A stretch of DNA of 64,000 bases from Mercenaria mercenaria. Taxonomy: Eukaryota > Mollusca > Bivalvia > Venerida > Veneridae. Shown one piece after another: positions 48,925-60,900 of the stretch. The translations under genes and the position numbers were made by a program. The notes beneath the pieces were generated by a model that did no database searches, was not told the DNA's origin, and saw only the letters and a list, made by a program, of their open reading frames with translations. Numbering within the stretch: position 1 is the first letter of the stretch; every line of letters starts with the position of its first letter. The stretch lies in assembly GCF_021730395.1 (NCBI RefSeq), contig NC_069363.1:45561001-45625000 (forward strand), given 5' to 3'.

Positions 48925-50172
48925 ACCCTCTGGAAAACAAACAGATCTCATTGTAATGCATTTCTCGAAAGCTTTCGACAAGGTCGATCATCAACTCCTT
49001 CTCTATAAACTCATGAAACGTAGTGTCAACAAAACATCTCTATCCTGGATTCAATGTTTCCTTAGTAATCGTTCTCAATCTGTAGTAGTTGAAGGCTCAT
49101 ACTCTTTACCAGTTCTATCAGGGGGTTTCCCAAGGCTCAGTGTTGGGTCCTTGTCTCTTCCTTTGTTTTATCAATGACCTTTTTGACTCTGTTAAAGGTA
49201 GAATACGCTTATTTGCCTGATGACACCATCATATACCTCGCCATTGACTCGTTAGTGGACTCTTACAAACTTCAAGATGATTTGACAAAATTAGAAGAAT
49301 GGGAACGTAATTGGTCTATGGAATTCAATCCTGATAAATGCGAAGTCATAAGAATCTCCAAAAAAAAAACATCTTTCCATATAAATTACATAATCAAAAA
49401 CTAAAAACTACAGAAAAAGGTAAATATCTTTGGATTACTATTAGTGATGACTTTAGTTGGAAAAACATATTGAAATTACATCTTCAAAAGCTAGTAACTC
49501 CCTCAGATTTATAAAAAGAACTGTACAATGTAATAACCGTAATATCAAAGAAACTGCATACAAAACATACGTTCGCCCACAATTAGAATACTGTAACACC
49601 ACATGGCATCCACGGCAGAAAAACTTAGCATATGAGATAGCAAAGGTACAAAGTTCTGCAGCCAGATGTGTTTATGAATGACTACTCATACAAAAGCAGC
49701 GTAACATCAATCCTTGAAACTCTTAACTGCCAGACACTAGAACAGAGAGAAGAAAACATGCATCCCTAATAATGTTGTACAAAATATCAGATAACCTCGT
49801 CTCTGTAGATCATAACCACCTGACAGCCTCTAGAAATTTAAATTTTATTATTCCATCTTCAAGAACACAATATCATATGAACTCCTTTTTCCCCGCATGA
49901 TCAGATACTGGAACGCCTTCCATAATAACATCAAAGACAGTGTGCACCTTTAGTGCATGACATCTGGCCTAGACTCGTATATGTACTGATGTCGACGTCA
50001 TCATCCTGTTTTTTATTTTTAACATAGCTGTATATATTACTGCTTTTACACTCTTAACACATGAATATCATGTATCATGTAACATAGCAACATGCTTTTA
50101 ACAACTTCCCCGACCTCTCAATTATAATCAGTAATTGATTGTTGGGAGCAGTTATGTAGATGTACATGTAGA
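48925..50172 (+). mobile_element. 5'-truncated LINE (Jockey/CR1-like) reverse transcriptase remnant
   Basis: The plus strand encodes, in successive frames, FSKAFDKVDHQLLLYKLM (from about 48961), a stretch ending before DDTIIYLAIDSLVDSYKL (about 49220), then LEEWERNWSMEFNPDKCEVIRISKK, then ASNSLRFIKRTVQCNNRN and TAYKTYVRPQLEYCNTTWHP (to 49680), then a weaker C-terminal part. These are the reverse transcriptase palm and thumb of Jockey/CR1-type LINEs. At least three frame changes are seen, and the YADD box reads LPDD, so it is inactive. The N-terminal endonuclease and ORF1 are missing. The 3' end is a short gtagatgtacatgtagat repeat. A 75-bp direct repeat (48850-48924 and 50361-50436) brackets it. 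Confidence 0.8.
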
Positions 50173-50885
50173 TTTCGCAACAGGTTTTACTGTATTTTCT
50201 CTCTAGCCAGGGTAGCTAGTACCAATGGGCATCTCGGAAATTCTGGCTGTTCTGGCTAGCCACAGTAGCCAGATCAAATGAAATCCTGGTTACTCTGGCT
50301 ACTCTGGCTGACCAGAGTAGCCAGAACATGTTAACATCCTAGAAACTCTGGCTACTCTGACTGCTGTCTGAAAAATAAGACAATTCTTTGAAGTCCGTTT
50401 GATTAATCACTTGATACATAAAATAAAAAAAAATCAGTGACTACAAAAAAAGGGTCATTTCGCAACAGATTTTACTGTATTTTCTCTGGCTATTCTGGCT
50501 AGGCAGGGTAGCTAGAACCAATGGGCATATAGGGAATTCTGGCTGTTCTGGCTAGCCAAAGTAGCCAGAGCAAATGAAATCCTGGTTACTCTGGCTGACC
50601 AGAGTAGCCAGAACATGTTAAAATCCTGGCCAGCCAGAGTAACCAGAGCAAATGAAATCCTGGCTACTCTGGCTACTCTGGCTAACCAGAGTAGCCAGAA
50701 CATGTTAAAATCCTAGAAACTCTGGCTACTCTGGCCAGAGCAACCAGAGTAAATGAAATCCTGGCTGTTCTGTCTACTCTGACTACTCTGGTCAGCAAGA
50801 GTAACCAGAAAATGTTAAAGTCCTAGAAACTCTGGCTACTCTGGCTACTCTGGCTGAACTCTGGCTACTCTGGCTGCTCTGGCTA
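50173..50885. repeat. Two-strand CTGGCT minisatellite with ~290-bp higher-order duplication
   Basis: Dozens of ctctggcta units alternate with their own reverse complement (tagccagag), so the array is self-complementary as well as tandem. Blocks are punctuated by agaacatgttaaaatcct and aaatgaaatcctgg. A larger unit starting tttcgcaacagrttttactg occurs at about 50167 and 50457. The open frames over it (e.g. 50512-50703 minus) are repeat products. Confidence 0.8.
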
Positions 50886-50889
50886 AGTT

Positions 50890-52425
50890 CACGCACATAC
50901 ACTGTATTGTACACTTATACAAGTTCTTGTATTGGGTTGCGCATTAAAGCTTTGTTAAAATGTGGTACGTTGCTCTCTTGTATGAACATATAAAGCACAC
51001 ACAAAACACACGCATCTTTCCACAATATATGATGACTTCCTATTTTCAGAAGTAAAAAATGCCTCGTACTGTAAATGATGTCAATACCTTTCAGTTTCAA
51101 TTAGATAACAAAGATTTTTAATCTTCCGTCATCGTTCTGTTGTAGAAATGTGCAAATTAGGCATTTCGCTTACATAATAATATTTACCCACACAAAGAAA
51201 TCAAATATTTATGTCACATTTTGTTTTTCATTTCAGAAGCTTCGGACGTTGTTTACAGCCATTACAGTAAAACAAATAGCATCTGGTCTTTCACCGCGTA
51301 ATACCTTAGCGACCATTGTAGTGCATTATGCTAACTTTTCTACTGCCCTCTGACTTCATTAGACTGGGTAACGCTACATAAGGAGTCATTATATAGAGAA
51401 TTCTAACGGTCAGACCATAATGTGTCTTTTCTAGCAAGGTTAGGATAGACTGTACCATCAGGAAAAACTATTTGGAACGGACGGGACGGACGTTTTTGTT
51501 TGAAGTACAAAAACGGGCGATAAGAAAAGTCATAGTTGTAGGACCTTTTTAAGAGTATTTGTCTCATGACCTTTTAAAGGCACTCGCTACAGTTTTTCCA
51601 GACGGGTCGATATTTACCCCAACACCGTGCCAATTTGGTTTCGATGTAGCTCACTGTAGTGTTGGTGCGGTCTTCTGCGCATGTCCGGAAGTTATTATCT
51701 AACGTCGCCTACGGCAAAAATTCGCAAATTATTGTATGTTCGCATGCATTTAATGTACAAAATGTTTAATACACTGACTAAAGGTTAGGGTAAGTATCAC
51801 CATGGTTACAAAATATATACATTTAAAGTACTTTTAGTTCAAATTGCTTCAATCCGACATATACTGGAGTCTGTTATTTATACCAACGCTCCAACTCTGC
51901 ATTGAGTCACAGCTGTTTCTAATCCCGTACCGTACCCGTACCGTACATTCGTAAACTATAGGTTTTGTTTAAAAAAAGGCGGAAACTTTCATCGTTCTAT
52001 GCCATCAAAATACTTCAAAAACACCTTAAAATCCGATTATTAAGAAATCTGCCGTTTGATAATTTTATATATACATTTCTATGTCATTTGCTCAAACACT
52101 GAAAGAGTATTTCGTGCCAACCTGCGTTGTATAAATGACCGCCACACCCCACCTCGTTGTAATTTGATTTAATCGAAATCTAATATGGTGACCTATTAAT
52201 TTTCTTTTTGTTTTAGATTAGGTAGACATAACCAAAGGTATGTGCAGAGTTTGATTAAATTCTATTATGTGAAACTAGATAAAATAGCAGAAGTACCAAC
52301 TTAAAACTGACAAAAATATGCAAAAATAGCCCTTGGGTCTGCTGAACAAGTATTCCTTTCTTTACAAAATCATGTTCTTTTGATTTCTCTGATCATGTTA
52401 GTAGTAGATAACAATGAGTTGGGGA
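50890..52425. other. No gene recognised
   Basis: AT-rich to mixed sequence. A weak inverted pair (ccaacaccgtg / cactgtagtgttgg) lies at about 51618-51668. No supportable gene. Confidence 0.35.
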
Positions 52426-52565
52426 GAGTTGGGGCATTGGGGCATTGGTGCATTGGGGCAGCGGGGCAGCGGGGCATTTTAATCCGACTTAATCCCTAAA
52501 CCGACATAATCCCTAATCCGGCTTAATCCCCTCCTATTCGGGGCAGCGGGGCAGCAATTAATCCG
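52425..52565 (+). repeat. GGGGCAGC / TTAATCC minisatellite
   Basis: Short tandem blocks of ggggcattg and ggggcagc, followed by cttaatcc(c/g) repeats and again ggggcagcggggcagc. Non-coding by appearance. Confidence 0.7.
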
Positions 52566-52569
52566 GCTT

Positions 52570-53990
52570 AATCACCTTCAATGCGTAAACGTTGTGGAGT
52601 GTGGTCCGAAATTTCAAGATCTATATAGCAATAATATAGAATTGTCTAAACTACAACCTAAGGTGCTGCGGCCCTTTGTTCTATTATAATAAACTGATAC
52701 GTCACCTTATGCAATAAATGACTGAAAAGAACATACCTCCGACAGGCCGTCTGCGATTTCTTTTTGGTTTTCCTGTCTAAGAATTTATAAAATCTAACAC
52801 AAAGTTACAAAGTCATTTACTGCATAATACAGTACAAACAAAAGCAGTCAAAAATGAAATAATAAACCACAATGTGTAACCTTAGAAGACGAAAACATTT
52901 AGTTATAGCGATAAAGGGAGGTAATCACAAACAATAAATTTACTAATATTTTCCACTATGTAAACAACATTCAAATCTTTGGCTGCTTCATCAGAAAAGT
53001 AAACGTTTGACTTTCCATGTACATATTTTTCATTTCTCTTCCAATACTTATAATGATATTTAGACACTCGACCAAAATTTATCTCAGGAAAACAAAGGAA
53101 TAACATCGAACTTTGGCCGAATATTATAATATCGAACGCACAGAACGTATAATATATGCACATTTGACAGGTTAATAAAATATCACATTTTTTAATATCT
53201 TAATTTTATTTAAACAGAAATAGCTTGTTGCTGAATTGTGTTGATTAATTTAACAGAATCTTTATGACTATGGATACCCAATATCTCAGATCCGTACAAT
53301 AATAAGGAAACATCCAGAGAGACAAAGAATTAATGTTTTGTTTTCATATTCAGTTTTATAAATACAAGGGTTTTTGTTTTATTTACTTTTATTCTAAGAC
53401 ACTAAATCCCCTTCAACGCGCAATCGTTGACAAACGGGATTAAAGTAAAAAGTGCCAATTTATGAGAATATTAGAAAAAAACTTACGTCAAAAATTTTTA
53501 CGCTGGGTCATTTTTTAGGGTTTTTAAAGAAAAATTTAAATTTTGCCTAAGTAGGGGTTGGGTCCCTTTAATAACTGTCATGAAACTAATTTTTTATGAT
53601 CGTATTATGCACATACATAAACTGGTTTCGGTAACATTTCGTGTATCAAAAATATTTACAGTGGTACCCGAGATAGAATCTATGTGCCAAAAGGTAAAAT
53701 GATACAAGTTTCATATTGCTAGTATACGATTATATTATGCTAAATGGTGTCTGCCATGAAATTTAATTGTACTCCTTGTGAGGAAGTAATATATAATATG
53801 ACGTACTGACCCTATTAAGCACTCCTAATTGATACTGTTCTTTTACAGGACTTGTAAAAATAAAGGAACGGTATTTGATTGTCTGGTATGTGGTTCAAGC
53901 ATTTTTTTCAACAGATTTTGAATCATGCAGCGAAGGTTTTGGATTTTGTACCCGTATGTTCTAAGTTATCTTCAAGCTACTGATGGAAAG
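52570..53990. other. No gene supported
   Basis: A minus-strand open frame at 52903-53163 (86 codons) shows no domain. A 38-bp exon-like piece at about 52738-52776 (minus) has splice-like borders but no partner. A common repeat phrase (ctgggtcattttttaggg..aggggttgggtccc) is at 53500-53570. Confidence 0.35.
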
Positions 53991-53994
53991 CAAT

Positions 53995-54105
53995 TGCCTC
54001 GCCCAGGGTCGACTCCGCGGCCACTGGAGTACCCTCTCCCTCAGCGCACTGCCTCGCCCAGGGTCGACTCCGCGGCCACTGGATTACCCTCTCCCTCAGC
54101 GCACT
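53995..54105 (+). repeat. 55-bp direct tandem duplication, GC-rich
   Basis: tgcctcgcccagggtcgact and the following 35 bp occur twice (from 53995 and 54050) with one or two differences. The period is not a multiple of three, so the open frame running through it is not evidence for a protein. Confidence 0.8.
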
Positions 54106-54479
54106 GCCCTGCTGAGTTTGCTGTATGCTTCTAAGTTGATGCGCTAGACTTTTAATTCGACCCTATTTCAACAGACTGATTAACCTGTATCGTATATTTT
54201 AAATCGGTTTTGGAGAAAGCTTGAGGATTATTTTTATCTCTCACTTATCTGCTTGTACTGAACGAACCTCGCAAATTAGTTCTGTCCGTGGTTAGTAATA
54301 GCGGTCATCCGTATCTGCTGTTTTTTAAACAACAATATACCGGTATTGAGTTATAAGGTTTACAAATCACCGGTCTTGTGTTTCCAAGTAAAACAAATAT
54401 ATACATGTATTTATATTTTATCTTCCTGGTATCTGTCTGTACTGCACACTGCGTCATATTCATACATTGATTGTTTACT

Positions 54480-54592
54480 ACTTCCTGGAGTTCTGGCTGG
54501 TAAGGATTATTGAGACCGCGGTCAATTTCCGCTCTTATCGGGATTCGAACCTCCGGATCAGGAGTCCGACGCTCTACACCTACATGATTCAA
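54480..54592 (-). mobile_element. tRNA-derived SINE fragment
   Basis: The minus strand reads ggtgtagagcgtcggactcctgatcc, then ggaggttcgaatcccgataag: an anticodon-arm-like part and an intact B box. The A box is partly degenerate. It is followed by a short body (gaccgcggtctcaataatcc). Confidence 0.5.
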
Positions 54593-54979
54593 AGAAAGAA
54601 ATTACCTTTAGGGCTCTCCACTTTTGTTGTTATTCATCAGTCGCACAATTAAAAAGTATGTACAAGTGAACATTATAGTTATATTTAATATATACATTTG
54701 TAACCTTCGTTTCATATGTCGGTAAAAAGCTACACATAGCTTATGTTAACTTGTTGAATCCCTGCGACAATAAATGCATTTTGATTTGAACGGTGAGGTA
54801 TCTCCAAAGAATTGCCAAAGAGCGCGGTATATCAGTTACAAACGAGGACGTTAGTAGATAATTGACGGTACAATCGGTGGAGACTGAATTTCAACTTTTT
54901 GTGTTAAGTTTCAGGTTTATTTTCGTGTTCAGTTGTGAAAGAAGCGCAGCTTTGGATTGACTTCAACAACTATAGGGAA

Positions 54980-57900
54980 ATGTGCATAATTATTTTACTT
55001 TTACCGTGTGTGTTTGGAGTCGTGGTTTCTGCTAGAACATGTAAGTGCAGCTACATATTTGAAATATCATTGTCCATATATTAATGTATTTTATACATTA
55101 TTATATTTTCAGGATTGTACACACTATTTTATTTTAGGTCAAGTGTAAGGAAAATTAAGCTGTGAAGTCTGTTTTCATAAAAAAGCTAGTTCTTATGTGT
55201 TTTACGACAAGCCGTAATTATACTAGGGTTCGAGCCTGAAAAAAGGGCTTGCATTGAAAATCAATGGGACAAACTACTTTTTGTGTATATATTGGTGGTC
55301 TAGTTGTGGCATGCTTGACTCAGTCCGGAGATTCGGGTTTGAAGTCCCGTTCCAGACATTTGCCATTTCTGGGATGCTCCTGAGAGAAGAGGTCATCAAT
55401 GGTTCTTTCCAGGGAAGATGGGACCGCGTGAGTCGGCGTGTATCGATGCTGTACACCAGACACATTAAAGAACCAAGGTGTCTTTTCATAAATTGCTGAA
55501 GTTAGGCTATACCTTGTACAAGTCCTATCCTCGTTCTCGATTTGGTCAGATCTGTTCTAGCAGAGAATGAATTTCGCGTCCTGAGTGACTTCCGTGTTCA
55601 TAATAATATGTTATGTATCTTTAAACTGAGGGGTACTATATAAATCTGGTATAACAATGAATATACTTTCCACTGTGCTACATTTTCATATTTTCTATCA
55701 TTATATTTGCATCTATATGCTTAATTTTCAGGTATTTGCCTTTCATCAAAGAGATTACTGAAACTAGATCAAGCTGATTTTATGACTTTATCCGAACAAG
55801 AACATGTTTTATAATCATATATGTCGTCTTTAGAAAATAACCATACCGGTTAAAACTTTATTTGTAGCAAACAATAAGTATAATTTTATGGATCAGCGCA
55901 ACATCGGAATCCAACAGAATATTTAAACCGGAAAAATTGTACAGTTTTTAATTGTATCTTAAATAAGTAATGGAGTAATTATCTATAACTAATCTTGGCA
56001 AGATTGCTTTCGAAGATAAAATATCTCAGTTTTGTATGGTGTACCTTTTAGGTCGAAAGTCCATTTGCGTGGGCGCACATTTCAGAAAATACGTGCACGC
56101 GCAAATATATAGGTAATAATGCCGTAGTGTGTAATGTTTTATTTAGATTCTCACAGTAGTTTGTGTTCTGCTGAATGGCCGAATTTTTCACTTCAGTTTC
56201 AGTCAAAAGCTATTCGGTTGTTTAGAGTATTTTACTGATTCTAGTGTTACCTATGACATTGATATTTTGATTACTATCGGTATTAGCATTTTTTTAAGTA
56301 ATAATTATGGTTGGACCATGTTCTCCTACATGAAACGATATAGAATCTGCACCATGTTTTGACATCTGACCTTAATAGTGTCCCAGAATCCTTTTAACTG
56401 ATGATGCTAGCACACAAACGTGTTCGGTGGGATGGAGGTCAGTTATTACTGAAAAATGGAAATGTAAATGTATAACCACTGACATCGTTGTTTAGACTGG
56501 CGTCAAGTAGTAATAAGTTGTAAGAAAATTTTACTTCGACATTTATAAATTGATCACCCCTCACATACACGTATATATGAGCCGCGCCATGAGAAAACCA
56601 ACATAGTGGCTTTGCGACCAGCATGGATCCAGAACAGCCTGCGCATCCGCGCAGTCTGGTCAGGATCCATGCTGTTCGCTTTCAAAGTCTATTGCAATTA
56701 GAGAAACTGTTAGCGAACAGCATGGATCCTGACCAGACTGCGCGGATGCGCAGGCTGGTATGGATCCATGCTGGTCGCAAAGCCACCATGTTGATTTTCT
56801 CATGGCGCCGCTCATATTATGATTTATCAACACATTTAAACACACATGAAGAAATTTGGTACGTTAAACGTTTTTATAATACCTGTCACAGAACATAATA
56901 CTCTTGAAATCCCGTTGTAAGTTGTCTGTAAGTCAATGATATACTGCAGTTTTCCTTTGTACATACCGGTAACTAGTTTATCAAATCTTTGTCCAGCAAC
57001 CTTTCCAATCTATTTCCTTGTCAAAATGGTAAAGTAAAGGTAAATAAAACTAAAAAAATAAAGACCGGCTTTTTTTGATAAGACTGATAAAATCCCTTTG
57101 GTCTACAGTTGTACACACAATTACCATTTTCTAATAATTAATTGATAGTTGAATGATGTTTCACACATTCTTATGAGCATGCGCATTGAACTGGAAAATA
57201 ATGATCTTCAAAGGGTTACTGGTGAAAAAAAAGGAAACGGAAGTAACAAATAAAGAATGTATAGGCTTTTTAAACAATATTATCAAGATTTATTGTAAAC
57301 TAAGCCTTTCAGCAGCTATGCGGAGTAGCACCACTATAAGGTTCGAAACTGAAAATCTGGCTGACTCAGTTAACGCACTGATTTTATTTATAACGTTTCC
57401 GTACATTGGAAGTATATGAGGACTACACTGGTCAGTCATGTCAGTTGATCGGTCTGTCCATAATTCGTTTACGGTAGTTATACCTAACAGGTGGAAAGAT
57501 TAACCTAAAATTTGCAATTATCATTGAGCTAATCAAGACAATGTGATGAGCGTACAAGACAGATCAAGGGGTCCAAGGTCAAGGTCACACTTGGAGCTCA
57601 AATGTCAAATAGGTTAACTTCATGTCCGGTTCATATTGTCAAAACCGCTTAGAAGATACCCGTAAAACTAGCACTGGTAACTGTTTACCTCGTCAGGACG
57701 ACGTGCAGAGCGGAAAACGCACATAACTAGGTCCAATGTCATGGTCACACTCGGAGGTCGATGGTCAAATAGTTGCACTTAGTGTCAACTCCATATCCTC
57801 TAAACCGCTGGGAAAAACATAAATCCAGCAATAAATATTAACCTCATCTAGACGTGCAGTACGTTCAACCCAGATTACTAGGTCCAACGCCAAGGTCACA

Positions 57901-60900
57901 TTTGGAGGTTAAAGGTTAAATACTTTTATTCATGTCTCCTCCATATCTTCTTAACTGTTGTGATGATTTTCATAAAGCTGGCATCAATTGTTTACCTCAT
58001 CAAGATGACATGCAGAGAACATTACCCGGGTCAGTAAGTCCAAGGTCAAGGTCACATTTAGAAGTCAGCAATCAAATAGTTTCAATTCATTGCATGTCTT
58101 CTAAACCACTAGAATAAACTTCATAAATGAAGCGTCAAATGTTAACTTCATCCAGACGGCAGACGACATGCAGATTGCACAACACAGATCACTAGGTCCA
58201 AGGTGAAAGTTACAGGTAGAGGTCAAATAGCTTATAGATTAAATTTTTGTCTATTCTATATCTTCTTTACCTCTAGAAGGATTTTCATAAAACTAGCATC
58301 ATTGGTTACCCTAACCCAAGACGACAGTCAAGGTCACACTTGAAGGTCAACGGTCATGCCCACATTTTAGTAGCTTCTTGCCATTATATTAGTTATCAAT
58401 TATGTTGACTTCACAGTTCTGTTTATTGACATATAGACCAAATGGATTTTCATTTCATTTCCGTATGTACTTTGAGGTTTGGGAAAATAGATATTTACAA
58501 TGCACGTCTGGTTCAGGACAGAAGTATAAACATATTTATATACTGGAATTGAAACAAAATGTCAGAAATGGACTATAAAAACAGGTATTAACAATTTTGT
58601 GCGTAATTTATGATTTATGATAAGTTTTGCATAAGTCATACCGTCCTCTGAATGGATTTAAACGAACATGCATGAAAGTTGTTTGATCCGAAATATAAGA
58701 ACAATGTTTAAAACAATGAATTAAGATCTAAAACAAATGAAATATACAAGTATATTTTCTCTATCCTGACATTCTTAGCTATTATTCGGTGACAGACCAT
58801 GAAATTATTTTGTCTATAGAATATAATGTATGATATAATAAAATATACATGTATATGTAATAATAGATCAGTAATTAATTTGGATTTCATGTCATAAAAT
58901 GTGACACTATAGCTCTGCGTACTTAAAGACCCACCACAGCCTAGTGGCCTACTTTTTCCTCCCACATGAATATCGTAAAAAATCTGATGAAACTGGTATA
59001 ATACAGCTATACAAGTTAGACCCTCCCTGAATTAATGTTTTTCGCAACTTCGTCTGCAAAAGTATCCAATCATCTCTTTTCTGTATAGTTTTAAACGCAT
59101 GGATAAGTATCTATCTTATCCTACAGAAAAAAATGTAGTCTTCTTGTCATTATATTAGTTATTATATTAGCAAATTGATACATTAAATACTGGTTTTCAT
59201 TCAATAAAATGTTGACACAAACACAATGCTGATTTCGTGATTACTATGGAATGCCAAACACGGCTTAACGATTTAGTGTGATTCGGCTGTGGTAAGTTTT
59301 AAGGCGACAGTGTTAAACATTATGTGATACATATATACATTATGAGGTGGTTCGATGTCATTCGGCAGTGATAACTTGCCATTTTTCATTGGACAGTGCA
59401 CAGTCGAATGTCAAGTTAGCATTGCCGAAGAACAAGTTAGCACTGCCAAATGATAATTTGCCACTACCAAAACATCAGAATGAAAATGTATACATCATAA
59501 TGTAAAGTGACAGTACATTGTATTAGAATGAAAAGTTACCACTAACGGATGGCAACTATCATCTGCCTAATGACAAGTTAGCACTGTCGAATGAAACATC
59601 ATAATATAAAGGGACGGCATCGGAATGAAAAGTTGCCACAAACGAATGACAAGTAACAACTGCCGAATGACAATTAGTATTGCCGAATAGCAAGTTTCTA
59701 CTGCCGAATGAGGAGTTACCACAGTCGAATGATAAGTGTTCACTGCCAAATGAGCAGTTTCCTCTATCAAATGACAAGTTTGTACGGCGGAATAACGAGT
59801 AACCACTGCCGAATGAAAACAGGCCACAGCCGAATGATGAAAAGTGACAACATTAGAATGAAAAGTTAGCACTGCCGAATGACAATTTAGCACGGTCGAA
59901 TGACGAGTTACCACTGCCGAATGAAAGCTTCCAACAGCCGAATGACAATATGCCATGAAAGTCGTGTTTGACATCCCATAGATTTAATCATAGATTTAAT
60001 GGCTGAAAGGTGACAGACATTTGCAAAATTTGTATATGTACATATAAACCATTAGGTTTTAATGTGCCCTTGATGTGGCGTCTTGGACCGATATGCTCTT
60101 TTACGGGTAGGTTTACGATAGTTAAGACATATAGCAGTTTTATCCTCTAAAATGTTGAGCTGTGCTGGAATTCTTCTGTGACGTTGGGACATTAGTTAGA
60201 TGCTGCCAGGCTTCGAGATGTGTCTTGACGGGGATTTTGTAACTGTTCATTCAGATCTACCCCGATTTTCGATGGCGTCAGAGATTTCATTTTGCCGATG
60301 ATGTTGGTGCAGATTTAACTGACGATGTTAATTTCAGTTGAAGGTGCTGCTGTAACTGGTATGTTTTAATATTTTTCCAGGCTTTGAGATGTCGCCTAAA
60401 GATGATGTATTCATCATGGCTGGTTCCGAGCTGCAGGTGAATTGTTCATTGAAGATGCTTGAGAATGGTAGCGACTGTGTTGATGATTACAATATCTATA
60501 ATATTACAATACGGAAGGTAACATTAAAAGCATGCTTGATTTAAAGGAAATTGAGAACATTTACTTTTTAACACTTGGCTATATTTTATACCTGTAATTC
60601 GAGGGCTCAAAGCGAAACTAGTCTAAGTGTATATAGAAATAGAAGCAGATAGACTAGTTTCGCGTTGAGCCCTCGGCATGTTTACAACTGTAAATCCTTA
60701 AAGAAATACATCGTACAATTTGCGGAAGATACCATTTGAAAATTTTACTTCCTGAAAAAAAAGCCCATTTGCAAAAACTTGAAAAGTTTATTATTATTAA
60801 AAAAAAATGTCTAAAAAGTCTATGGTGATATCCATATGTCAATTTATGCATGAATCAATGCTCATATTGAACACTTTATGTCTTCTTTGACCGATAATTA

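Noticed and set aside
52738-52776. Small minus-strand exon (TGKPKRNRRRP) with splice-like borders
   Set aside because: Too short, and no neighbouring exon found that would join in phase.
53925-54134. 69-codon frame over a GC-rich tandem duplication
   Set aside because: The 55-bp period shifts frame between units, so repetition is not protein-driven.
57525-59975. CRISPR-like appearance of tandem arrays
   Set aside because: Units are contiguous, diverged and lack unique spacers; the genome is eukaryotic.
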